Assembly: GCA_004335835.1 (NCBI GenBank)
Contig: RWJK01001733.1
Location: 100,906 to 164,905 of the forward strand
Source of the DNA: Scenedesmus sp. ARA3
Lineage: Eukaryota; Chlorophyta; Chlorophyceae; Sphaeropleales; Scenedesmaceae
Reading direction: 5' to 3'
Length of the DNA stretch: 64,000 nucleotides
Positions 1-10,195 of this stretch are shown here, piece after piece. Made by a program: the position numbers and the translations under genes. Within the stretch, counting starts at the first letter, position 1. Every line of letters begins with the position of its first letter. The notes below the pieces were generated by a model. It searched no databases, was not told where the DNA came from, and saw only the letters and a program-made list of their open reading frames with translations.

Positions 1-29
1 GGGAGACCAGCCGTTAGTTACATCGTCGT

Positions 30-99
30 ATGCAGCATTCTAAGGAGTTAAGGCCTCCGAGGATACTGCTAGCTGCAACAGGTGTGGGTGCACGCGTGA

Positions 100-181
<82 letters not shown>

Positions 182-2084
182 GCAGCAGCGGCAGCAGCAG
201 CGGCAGCAGCGGCAGCATCAGCAGCAGCAGCAGCGGCGGCAGCAGCAGCAGCAGCGTCACAAACATGCATAACGAACATCAACCTCTGACATACGCCCTG
301 GTTGTGGTCCTTAGCACGTCTCCACCAATTCATCAACAGCTTGACGCTAAAGCGTGCAAGCACAAGCACCAGCAGCAGCGAGTAACAGCCAGACGCCTCG
401 TGGCAGCATCAGCAGCATGCTGTGTCTGTTGTTGTATGTGATGTGACAGCAGTAGCTGCATGCCGTCTGCAAACATTTGTTTTCTGCAGGCAGTGTAGCG
501 GCCATCAAGGTCCCGCAGCTCTGCCAGCTGCTGCAGCAGCTGGGCGAGGTCAAGGTGGCAAGCACCAAGTCAGCAGCATACTTCTTTTCTCAAGAGCAGC
601 TGCCAGAAAGCTTGGGGCCGATTGCAGGTGGGCAGCACAACTTGGCTGCAGGTTGCCTAGCCAGGTACTGCGTCAGTACAGCAACACACCTGTTGGAATA
701 GCAGCAGCAGCAGTAGCAGCAGCAGCGTTTGAGGCTGGGGCATGCAGCACAACAAGCAGCGCAAAATGCCAGAGCAACGATGTTGGACACCAAGTGAAAT
801 GCTTCACACACGCAATTGGGCTGCCCACCTACCAACTCCGCTGAGACTCGCGTGCCATCTGCCGTAAGTACTAACCTGTGTTATGTACCATGTTGTTTGT
901 CATGTCATTTGCCGTGTCCTGCAGGCGATGAGGCTGAGTGGCACGAGTGGTCCAAGGTGGGCGACCCGGTCATGCACATTGAGCTGCGGCGCTGGGCTGA
1001 CGTGCTTGTCATTGCACCGCTGTCAGCCAACTCGCTGGCCAAGCTGGCTAATGGCTTGTGTGACAACCTGGTGACGTGCATTGCACGCGCGTGGGACTTC
1101 AAGCGGCCACTGCTGGTGAGCTAACAGGAAATTTTAGGATACACGCAGCAGGTTGGCAACAGGTGAGTGTGCTGCAATGGCATCATGTGGCAGTGTGGCA
1201 GTGTGTTGCATGGACAGGCAGTGTGCTGGACTGACAGCGGCAGGCGGACAGTCGGAATGATGAACAGGCATGCCGCTGTCAGCCAACTCGCTGGCCAAGC
1301 TGGCTAATGGCTTTTGTGACAACCTGGTGACGTGCATTGCACGCGCCTGGGACTTCAAGCGGCCGCTGCTGGTGAGTGTGCGGGTGTGTGCAACACACCA
1401 CTGCACGCCCTGTGCTGCTCCATGCATGCTGCAGGTGCCCCTGCGATGAACACCTTCAAGCTGCTACAGTGCTCCTGGCACTAAGTCAACACTGATGCAC
1501 GCCCTGCGGCCCACAATGTAAAATCCTAGACAAAGCCAGGATCCAAAGGACGCTGGTCATGCACAGCTGCGCACCTTCAAGCAATGCTGAGCCAGCAGAC
1601 CCGCGCCAAAGTCTCCTGGCACTCCGAGTGGGGCTGTTCATGTAGGCACGGCTGCCACCATGTGCTGCAGGTGGCGCTTGCCATGGACACCTTCGACCTG
1701 GTACAGTGCTCCTGGCACTTACCAAGTGCGCGCTGCTGCACGCACCCCTTGCACTTTGTGCTGCAGGTGGCCCCAGCCATGAACACCTTCAAAGTGCTGT
1801 CCCGTTGCACACACACCAAACTATCTGTTATCACCCTACACTTCATGCTGCAGGTAGCCCCAGCCATGAACACCTTCATGTGGGACAGCCCCTTCACTGC
1901 GCAGCACCTGTTAGCCATCCAGCAGCTGGGCGTGACTGTGGTCGACCCAGTCAGCAAGACGCTGGCCTGCGGGGACGTGGGGCAAGGCGCAATGGCATCG
2001 CCGGAGACGATTGCGGCTGCGTGCGAGGTTGCGCTGCAGGGTTTGGGGTTTGCTAAGCCGGCAGGCACTACTGCCCGGCCGTAG
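30..2084 (+). CDS. HAL3: Phosphopantothenoylcysteine decarboxylase (HAL3/CoaC family), 4 exons
   Basis: Exons 30-81, 490-627, 925-1115 and 1854-2084 join in frame to 203 codons plus TAG, close to the usual length of plant HAL3. The family is an FMN flavoprotein that decarboxylates 4'-phosphopantothenoyl-cysteine in coenzyme A synthesis. Visible hallmarks are the N-terminal flavoprotein strand RILLAATGSVAAIK, the segment GDPVMHIELRRWAD with the active-site His (about residue 81), APLSANSLAKLANGLCDNL, the substrate-clamp motif PAMNTFMW with Asn133, and LACGDVGQGAM with the catalytic Cys166. All three family active-site residues are present. Intron 1 carries an uninterrupted CAG run. Intron 3 is filled with copies of the end of exon 3 and the start of exon 4. 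The start at 30 is the first ATG in the window; an upstream exon outside the window cannot be excluded. Exon choice is inferred from frame and family alignment, not from transcripts. Confidence 0.9.
102..181 (+). repeat. (CAG)n microsatellite, about 26 uninterrupted units
   Basis: Pure CAG triplets begin about 20 bases after the exon 1 donor of the HAL3 gene and continue, interrupted by CGG, to about 255. The run is intronic, so its open frames (poly-Gln, poly-Ala, poly-Leu) are not proteins. Confidence 0.95.
1271..1371 (+). repeat. Intronic copy of the end of HAL3 exon 3, donor included
   Basis: About 100 bases nearly identical to 1014-1115, again ending CTGCTG followed by GTGAGT. It lies inside intron 3, about 256 bases after the true exon end. 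It has no matching acceptor and an altered 5' side, so I treat it as a decoy. Confidence 0.85.
1434..1795 (+). repeat. Three intronic copies of the start of HAL3 exon 4
   Basis: Copies start at 1434, 1671 and 1767, each directly after a CTGCAG acceptor. Each encodes a variant of V-A-P-A-M-N-T-F and then diverges. The true exon 4 starts at 1854 and alone continues into MWDSPF. Successive spacings are 237, 96 and 87 bases. Confidence 0.85.
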
Positions 2085-2241
2085 CGGGCATGTCACATTT
2101 ATGGTGTGTTGTACTGTATGGTGGTACAGGGAGGGTTGTAGTTGATAGGAGAAGGTTTTTGGGTTTCAGTTTACTGTGGGTATGCAGACCATGCTAGGCA
2201 GCCACAGTGGCTGCTGACGAGGCACCCAGGTACACAAGTTG

Positions 2242-2246
2242 TGTAA
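2242..2246 (+). terminator. Candidate TGTAA polyadenylation signal for HAL3
   Basis: First TGTAA found downstream of the HAL3 stop, about 160 bases away. TGTAA is the known chlorophyte signal. The assignment is by position only. Confidence 0.4.
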
Positions 2247-2757
2247 CACTGCATGGGGAAGGTTCGTCTGAGATTCGAATCCAGTATAAGCCAGTACATT
2301 TCCTTCTGCAGTTCCAATTACAGTACTGGACTTATGTCCTCCGTGTGGCTCCTGCGGCACCTCTTCTTCATGCTTACTTTCCATGTTTACTTGCACAGCA
2401 TCAACAGCACAATGCAACAAATGCAAGCCCGCCAGTGACCACTCATCAGCTGCTGCCCACCAGAGACAGGCAGTTGAACTGCTGCCCACCAGAGACGCCA
2501 GCAGCTGCAGCCACGTTTAACAGGTGTGCCACCACTTCAGCAGGGGTGCCACCGCTGACTGCACTAAACATGTATGACAGCGCCAGTTGACAGCCCCATG
2601 CCAGCAGGCTGTTCTGCCTGACCATACTTATAGCAGCGCAGTAGCCCACATTGCATACAGCAGAGCAACCACGTCTCTGTTCCTGGGGCCCTTGTTTACA
2701 CGCTGCTGTTTACATCCTAGACACGGCGCCGTATCACACTGAGCACGACATGAATGG
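2247..2757. other. Non-coding stretch after HAL3
   Basis: I recognise no gene here. A tRNA B-box-like GATTCGAATCC lies at about 2271-2283, with no convincing A box before it. The short open frames have no recognisable protein features. Confidence 0.5.
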
Positions 2758-2892
2758 TTACACGTGTCGGAACCGACACGGCCTGACACGCCTGTGACAC
2801 GGCCCCGTGTCTTGACACGGAGCCGACACGGACAAACACGGCCCGTGTCAGTGGTCACTACATGCAGCGTGTCAACACGACGCCGTGTCGAA
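2758..2892. repeat. GACACGG-rich palindromic repeat, copy 1
   Basis: Closely packed GACACGG and its complement CCGTGTC occur many times in alternating orientation, giving several possible stem-loops. The right part (AGCGTGT..ACACGACGCCGTG) resembles a segment near 5711, so this looks like one copy of a dispersed element. Confidence 0.7.
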
Positions 2893-5619
2893 CGTGCTTT
2901 CTGCACCGATGAAGGGCATGCGGCGTGTTTCTTGCACAGGATAGCATTTCTTACGTGAGGATGCAGCATCTGCGATATGGAAGATGTTTTACACATTTGG
3001 CAGCCATATGAGGTATTGGGCAAGCCCCAGATCTCATCTGCTGCACATAACCACAGTAGCAAACTGCAACAACTTGCTGCAGACACGCGCTTCATGCTGA
3101 TAGTGCCACCACTGCCAGTCATGAAGCAGCAAACTGCTACAAAGCAGGGGTTCCAGGTGGACAAGCAATCACCAGCAGTGCCAGTGGCACTGCTGCAGCA
3201 CACTGTGCATCGGCAATGATGCAAGGCACACCACGTAGCACAGTGCTACTAGTAGGCTGCGACGCCATGTGAAAAAGATGCGCTGCAACAACTGGAACAA
3301 CTGACACTTGGTTGAATTGAAAGCCATTTGCAAACACCAATTGGCGACAACAAAACACCTGTCGTCCCCAATCAAGAGTAGAGGCAGGTGATAGTGTGTG
3401 TTTGCTGGGTCACTGCACATGTCCGTGACTTGGTACTGCTGTTGCGTGGAACTTGACTTGGTCAAGAAGCATAAGCAAACAGATGCTATACAGGAAAAAT
3501 GCTGTCACGAATCTGATTATGGTTGCACTGGCAGTACAGCTGCTGCCAAGGCATGCACTGCTGTTCCACCTTATGCCAAGCGCCTTCAGGCTGTGACGCT
3601 CATCCTTGAGGTGTACCACATCACCTGCAATTTGCAAGGGGGCGGCGGCAAACGGATGTGCACGGCTCGAGTCAGTACACAGCTAGTCAGGCAACAGAGT
3701 TTGTAGTAACCCAACATTTGTGACTGCTTTTCAACCAGCTCAGCGTGCGGCTTGCTGCTACAGCTGCAGGTGTTGCTGCATACCATACTGCACACCAATA
3801 CAATCAACGTGGCATGCCAGCAGTACCAGGTCTCCCTGTGTGCAAACAAGACGCTGTTGATTCGGCTGTAGGTGATGCTGCTGCACCATAACGCACATCA
3901 ATACAACATCACAGCATGCATGCCAGCATCATCACACCTCACTGTAGGCAGGCAAAGTTGTACTGTTGGAGCACGTACTAACCTTGCCGCTGATGTAGCA
4001 GCGCTGAACCCCGTGTGAGCTGGGTTACCGGAGGCAGCGCGTAGCACAACTTGTTCATGTTGCGATGAAGGATGACCCCAAACATGAGCTGCAGTCTAAG
4101 GCGCATCACCTGCGTGCCTCGCCGCCTGCTAGGAAGTACGGCAAGTCTGCAGTGCAAACTTGCACTGTTCTAAAAGAAGCAGGAATGGCAGCAACGGCAG
4201 CAGAAGGGCAGGTTGTGAGCTTCACCGCTGGCTGGTCGCTGGAACCTTAATTTTCTGGTATGCCTGCCGGCATCGACACTTGCTTGAAGCAGCAGCAGCA
4301 GCAGCAGCAACAGCCAAACAAACTACAAGCAGATGTTACTTCCTGTCAAACAACCTCTCCAACGTACCTGTGATACAAGCTGGGAATGTGTACCTGACTG
4401 CCGCCTGCATACAGCAACAGCAGCACATGTGAGCAGACTGGAAACTTCATAGCTGCCAGCCAGTGGGTGGTTGCTGCAATGTCAGTCTTCTGGCTTATCT
4501 GCCGACTGCAGCACTTACTTGAGCAGGAACAGCAGCAGCAGGAGCCACAGCAAACCAAAGTACACGCAGTGGTTACATTGAGCCAAACAACCTCATTAAC
4601 ACACCTGTGATGCAACGCTGGGAGATGGGTACTTGACTGCCGCCTGCATACGGCAACAGCAGCACATGTGACGCACAGCTGCAGCTCCTGGCAAACCTGC
4701 AGTCAGCCAGCTCTGAACGGATACGGTATTGCTGGCAGAGCTGACATCTTCACATGAAAAACTTGTTCTGGTGTGATCATTGTGTCCACATGGCTGCTGC
4801 GCTGCTGCGGCTGCTGAGCGCAAGCTGAACTGTTTGTGCAGGCTGGTGCTGTCCTTTCCACCGCAGCTGACCAGCGCGCAAGTGGCTCACCATGATACAG
4901 AACTTGTGAGGTACTTTGCAGCGTCAGTTGCATGAAGCAACGCACGATGAGCTGCAGAATGTTTCATGAAGCTGCCTGCTGCTGCACAACCGTCTGCTGC
5001 TCGGCCAGCAGAACACCGCGCTGATCTCGACGTGTGAGGCTTGAAAAACGTTGATAGGTGCCATTTAAACTTATTTGACGCCAGCGAGCTGCCGGGGGAC
5101 GCCCGGTGGCAGTCTGTTTCCGCAGCATCCAGCAGCAGGCTATGAGAGTCGATTGTGGCCTGCGACTCGCATGTTATCACTGCTTCCCTTCGCAAATCGT
5201 TTCATAATAATAAGTCCATGTGTTATGGAAGTTGATGACATCCTTCATTGAGCGGAACGCCACCTGTCTATTTTGTATTGTGACACATGACAGAGCCTTC
5301 GAAGCCGCCAGAGCCACCATTCGACCAGTCTAAATCATACATGTTTACTTTAACTGCATTGCTCAGCGACAGGTGCTTGTGATCGGCCGGCCAGCTGCAC
5401 AATTCACAGCAGCAATGGCTTCGCAGCTCTGCTGTGTTGACCACTGCGAAGTCATCAGATCTCGAGCCCAGGTGCTCACGCGGGCTTTCAATGCTGCTTA
5501 GAGGGCGTAGCAAGGCACAGGGCCTTTTAGATAGGAAAACAACCAAACCACACGCTTCTTCTCACAGGATTCGAACTGGCGTCTATTACTTAGGACTGCG
5601 GTGCCCTAGAGGCATCAGC
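2893..5619. other. Non-coding stretch with diverged tandem duplications
   Basis: No recognisable protein or RNA gene. Two local duplications are visible: 3769-3822 with 3871-3928, and 4369-4432 with 4606-4671 (spacing 238). The second pair shares CTGACTGCCGCCTGCATAC and AGCAGCACATGTGA. The spacing resembles that of the exon-edge duplications in the genes, so a decayed or non-coding gene is possible. Confidence 0.45.
4369..4671 (+). repeat. Tandem duplication, about 65 bp copied at 238 bp spacing
   Basis: 4369-4432 and 4606-4671 are close copies, each preceded by a CAG-rich stretch. No host gene is recognised. Confidence 0.7.
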
Positions 5620-5625
5620 TGAACA
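5560..5625 (-). other. tRNA-like fragment, possible SINE head
   Basis: On the minus strand a good B box (AGTTCGAATCC) follows an A-box-like TTCAGCTGATG by about 47 bases, the spacing of a tRNA. I could not pair an acceptor stem or place an anticodon loop with confidence, so this is not called as a functional tRNA. Confidence 0.3.
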
Positions 5626-5745
5626 CGTCTCGAACACGGCCCGGTACACCGTACACGGGCTGACACGGTCAGCTGGGAGCCCCGGCCTGCCGTATCCTAG
5701 CGCCGTGCCTCAGCGTGTTGACACGAGCCGTGCCGCTACACGGCT
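5620..5745. repeat. GACACGG-rich palindromic repeat, copy 2
   Basis: It shares GACACGG-type words and an AGCGTGT..ACACGA..CCGTG segment with 2758-2892. It directly adjoins the tRNA-like fragment at 5560-5625. Confidence 0.6.
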
Positions 5746-7719
5746 GCACAAGGGCAAAACATGTGTCGGCAAGAACAGAGACGCAGCTGATAGCCTTCCA
5801 CAAAGCCCACCTGAAGGCTTATGCTTATGCTTAGGTGGAGCGCAGCGCCATGCAGCATGAAACGAAGGCCGAATTTGTCGCAGGCCAACTGTGAGAATGC
5901 AAGACATGCATACTCAACATGCTGCTTTGTACGATACATACAGCATCCACATGCAAGCCTGCCATACCACACTGATTAGTCCCCAAGACACCACATCTAT
6001 GATACTTAACAACACCTGGCAGTGCGCATGCCCCTGGGCAGCAAAGCACCTGCAGGAGGACAATATTGTAGTAAACAAGGCACGCAGATGAGACACTGCC
6101 ATCATGTGCCAAATAGACTATCAACAAGGTTGTACACAGCCTGCACGACACACATTCAATGAACACGGGCAAGCGCAGTGCATGTTGTGCATTTCGCAGA
6201 ATGCACAACAAATGTAACAGTAACATGTAATGCACAGCAAAGTGCTGGCGCATAGTGCAATGTTGCTGCATCAGAAGCCTACAACACACAATGAAGGCTG
6301 CAAGGTCAACATGCCGGTACAGCTGCTCGTACGGCACGGCATGCGATGCAAGCATCAGCCGAACTATAAGCTCGAAGCATGCTTGCATGCATGCAAACGA
6401 TGGATGCAGACACATGCAGAAGGCACGTTGCTGCAACAGCCTACCAAGAGAAGCGCCCCATTGCATCTGCCCCAGCTGCTGTCGTTCCTCCCGGCCACCG
6501 CCAAACACAAACGAGCCTCTCACACAGTCAATTGTACACATGCATGGCATCTCCTTGCACATGTAGCTCACGGTTATGACTGTTGGTGCACGATCTCAGC
6601 CACATATGTAATTGCTTGTGATGTTATGTAAGTATGGCACAATGGACGCAGCTTCTCAACCACACGTGTGTGATTTGCCGTTACTCCCCTGTCGCTTTTA
6701 ATCACAAGCCACTAAAGATGCCGCTGGCACTCAGTCAAACTTACACAGCCCCCACCGGCATGTGCCGCATGCATGCAGAATTTACCACTTGCTGCCGCAA
6801 CCGCAATGCAACACACGCAGCCTGCACTGCAGCAACCGGTGCTGTGCAGCTCACTGACACGGATGTGCAGAATGCAATGCATGTGTGCGTGCCATCCACA
6901 GAAGGCTGTGTCACCCTGGAGGGTTCATATCAGACAGCCCCTGGCTAGCAAAGGCACATGATACAACCAAACCATGCAACTGATGCACGAGAAGCAAGAA
7001 CACCTGCAGCCAAAGTAAGCAAGCACACCAACAGCATGAGCAGCAGCCCTGCCGGCTGTCGGCTGTAGAGTCCTAGTAAGAAGAATCACCAACCAGTAAC
7101 ATGCAAACTCCTAACAGATGAGCACATGCAGCAGCAACCCCCCAGGCGAGTGCATAACTGCCCCCTGCAATGCAGCAACTAATTACCCGCCATGTGTGCC
7201 GCCACACAGCTGCTTTGATGCATACGCTGCCAAAGCTGCTGCAAGCACGTTACACAGCCAGCACCATGCACTGTGTTTCAAATGCATGGCATCACACCCT
7301 GCTGCTGCTAACTGCACTCTCAGCAGCCTCAGCAGCAGCACAAGCCACCCAAACCCCGCCCTTGAATCACCCCACAGCAGCTGCTGCACATGTCACCTGA
7401 CCCACAGCTGACTTGTGCTGGCTAACACGCAGGGTGTTTGCTCAGGCGTCTCATGAATCGTCTTGTTTTTTCCAGTCCTGCCAAGTCGATTATTTTGACG
7501 CACATTTTGATCGCAAGTGCTCTGGATGTCTACATGCTTACATGCTATATGCAAACTCTCTGTCAACAGCACATACATGCTGCTCGACTGCCTGCTGCTG
7601 CTGCTGCTGCCGCTGAAGCATCAGCAACCCAATTATTGTGGCACCGCCGCGCCCTTAGCCACTCACAGCCATTCCACTCAATGGCATCCACACGCCTATG
7701 CATGCCCTCCGCCCCTTAA
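5746..7719 (-). other. Probable long 3' flank of the bZIP-like gene
   Basis: No gene recognised. From about 5880 to 7700 the plus strand is C/A-rich, that is G/T-rich in the sense of the minus-strand gene ending at 8301, like the 3' flanks of other genes here. A sense TGTAA (TTACA on plus) occurs at about 7538-7542. The 246-codon open frame at 5831-6571 has no domain or conserved motif that I recognise. Confidence 0.4.
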
Positions 7720-8400
7720 GACACCTGCCGTCGCCGCTGCTGCTGCTGCTGCTGGTGCACTGCCAGCCCCAGCGCTGTGCCCTCCATCACTTGCCGCGCC
7801 CCATCAGGCAAAACCCTCCCCAGCATAAGACACCTGTGAGCGCTGCTGCTGCTGCTGCTGCTGCTGCATCGCCACCCACCGCGCTGCGCCCTCCATCGCC
7901 AGCGCAGCTACATCAGGCAAACCCTCCCCCGCCTACGACACATGCTGCCGCTGCTGCTGCTGCTGCTGCTGCGGGTGCACTGCCAACCCACGCGCTGCGC
8001 CCTCCATCACCCGCCGCGCCCCATCAGGCAGAACCCCCTCGCTCCGCCCGCCTAAGAAACCTGCTGGCGCTGCTGCTGCTGGTGCTGCTGCTGCTGCTGC
8101 TGGTGCTGCTGCTGGTGCTGGTGCACCGCCAGCCTCAGCACAGCCTCCATCACCCGCGCAGCCACATCAGGCAAAACCCTCCTCCGCCTGAGACACCTGC
8201 GGGCGCTGCTGCTGCTGCTGCTGTTGCTGCATCGCCAGCCCCCGCGCTGTGTCCTACAGCACCCGCTGCGCCCTATCAGCCACAACCCCCTCCCCCACGC
8301 CTAAGACACATGCTGGCGCTGCTGCTGCTGCTGGTGCACCGCCAGCCCCCGCGCTGCGCCCTCCATCGCCCGCTGTGCCCCGTCAGGCCCATGCCGGTGC
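7720..8400 (-). repeat. Six-unit tandem array of the bZIP-like gene's C-terminal coding end
   Basis: Units begin at about 7720, 7829, 7937, 8056, 8192 and 8305, giving periods of 109, 108, 119, 136 and 113 bases. Each unit has a CTG run, a CCCTCCATC-like anchor and a CATCAGGCA-like block. The unit at 8305 is the real last codons of the gene; the others lie after its stop codon. Confidence 0.85.
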
Positions 8401-10161
8401 GGGAACACGAACCGCGGCGGCAGCCCCTGCGCCGCACGCTGCGCCAGCGCATCTTTGACGAGCGTGCAGGTGATCGCGTGCATATCTGGGAACACCGGGG
8501 CACTGAAGATGATAACCTTTGCCTTCTGCAAGCTGCTGAACACTGCGCCAAACACAAAGCTCGTGAGCATCACGCGCATCACGTGCTCCTTTTTGAGGTT
8601 TGTGGCGAGCGCGTCGAGCACTGGCTGCATGGGGGCGAGGCCGGCAGATATGAGCATGCCCTGTGCGGGGCCAGAGGCTTGCAGCTGCTGCTGCAGCGTG
8701 ACGCGCTCGGCTTGCAGCTGGTGCACTGCTGGGAAGTACAGCTCAGCACACGCGGTGATGTGGCGCACCTGGACACAGGAAACAGTGTTTGCGCAGGGGC
8801 AACAGGTGCAGCAGACGAAAGAAGAAGTGTTGCTTAAGCCATGTCAAAGATTGACACTGCTACTGTGATGGTTTTGTTGGGTACTTTACATTGTAAGGCG
8901 CGGTGGATCAGTGGCATGCATGGACAGCAAAAGCAGCAAGCCAGCAACACGCAAGGCATACAGAACACAGCGCAGCAGCTGCCTCCAGTGGCAGGGCTTC
9001 ACGTGCGCAACAGCTGCACCATCGCACAGAGCAGCTGCACCCCGACGACCTCATGCAGAAATCAACCCAGCATGCAGATTACTACACAGGCGATGCAGTA
9101 CTCATCAAGAATGTATCAGTTGAATAGTAATGCAAGGTGGCTCCCCAAACCCAAACCCACCTGTGGCTCGCTGAGCCCCAGGCGTGCAATGACCTGCCTC
9201 CAGTGCGAGTCATCGTATGCGGCGGGCTGCCCAGTCTCCAGGTTCCTGCCAAACAGCTGGCAGTACGCGGCTGCAAGGGCAGGCAACACACGGCGGCATA
9301 GAGGAGGTACGTTAGGCATGTGACTGTGGAAAAACAGAATTGGGAGAAATCTGTGGGTACTGGTAGAGACTCATGCAAGCAAATGTGGAATCCATTGCAA
9401 TAACATCGTGCAGCATCACAACCCTGCCATGTGCAGTACACTTCATGCACTTGCCGTCAGCACCTGTAACATAGGCACAGCAACACAACTGCACCCAAAA
9501 GATTACAGCAAGCCCAGCAAACATTTTCATATAAAATGATCATATACCAATGCAAACATAGAGCCAAAACCGATGGCCGCGCCCACCTGGGTTGAGTGTG
9601 GCTGCCAGTCTGAACATATACCTGCAGCGCTCCGTGAGCTGCTGCAGCCGCTGCTCACTCAAGCTGCTGAAGCCCCCACTGTCCTCAGGCTTTGCAGCAG
9701 CAGCAGCAGCAGCAGCAGCGGCAGCAGCACCAGGCCATGCAGCAGCACCCCCACCACCTGCCGCTGCATGTGCTGCTGCAGCTGCAGCTGCCGCAGCGCC
9801 CTTCTCCTGCTGCACTGCCACCAGCTCGTCGCTCAGCTCCTTGACAAACAGCCTGAAGTGCTGCACAATGTCTGCCACTGACATCTCCTTGATGAGCTCA
9901 GGACAGCTTTTTGCGCGCTGCGCTGAAGGGCTGCCTGCATCTGCATGATGCCCCTTCCCAGCACTGCTGGAGCTGTGGTAATCCCCAGCAGCGGTTATGC
10001 CAGAGATGCCAGACCCTGCTGCAGCAGCGGCAGTGTGGCCGCTGCTGTCCATGCTGCTGGCTGGCGCTGCTGCTGCAGCAGCAGCAGCGACTTCGGGCAC
10101 GGGTGCTGCTAAGTCATGCAGCTCCTGCAAGCTCCTGCAGCGCCTCGACAGCGCTGCTGGC

Positions 10162-10195
<34 letters not shown>

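Noticed and set aside
30..272. Poly-Gln / poly-Ala / poly-Leu open frames over the CAG run
   Set aside because: They lie in HAL3 intron 1; the three frames of one triplet repeat all stay open by chance.
2271..2283. B-box-like GATTCGAATCC after HAL3
   Set aside because: No A box at tRNA spacing and no cloverleaf.
5831..6571. 246-codon minus-strand open frame
   Set aside because: No domain, biased toward Cys/His/Met/Leu as expected from TGCA-rich non-coding DNA, and it follows the composition of neighbouring 3' flanks.
7698..8837. 379-codon plus-strand open frame
   Set aside because: It is the antisense shadow of the bZIP-like C-terminal exon and its tandem array.
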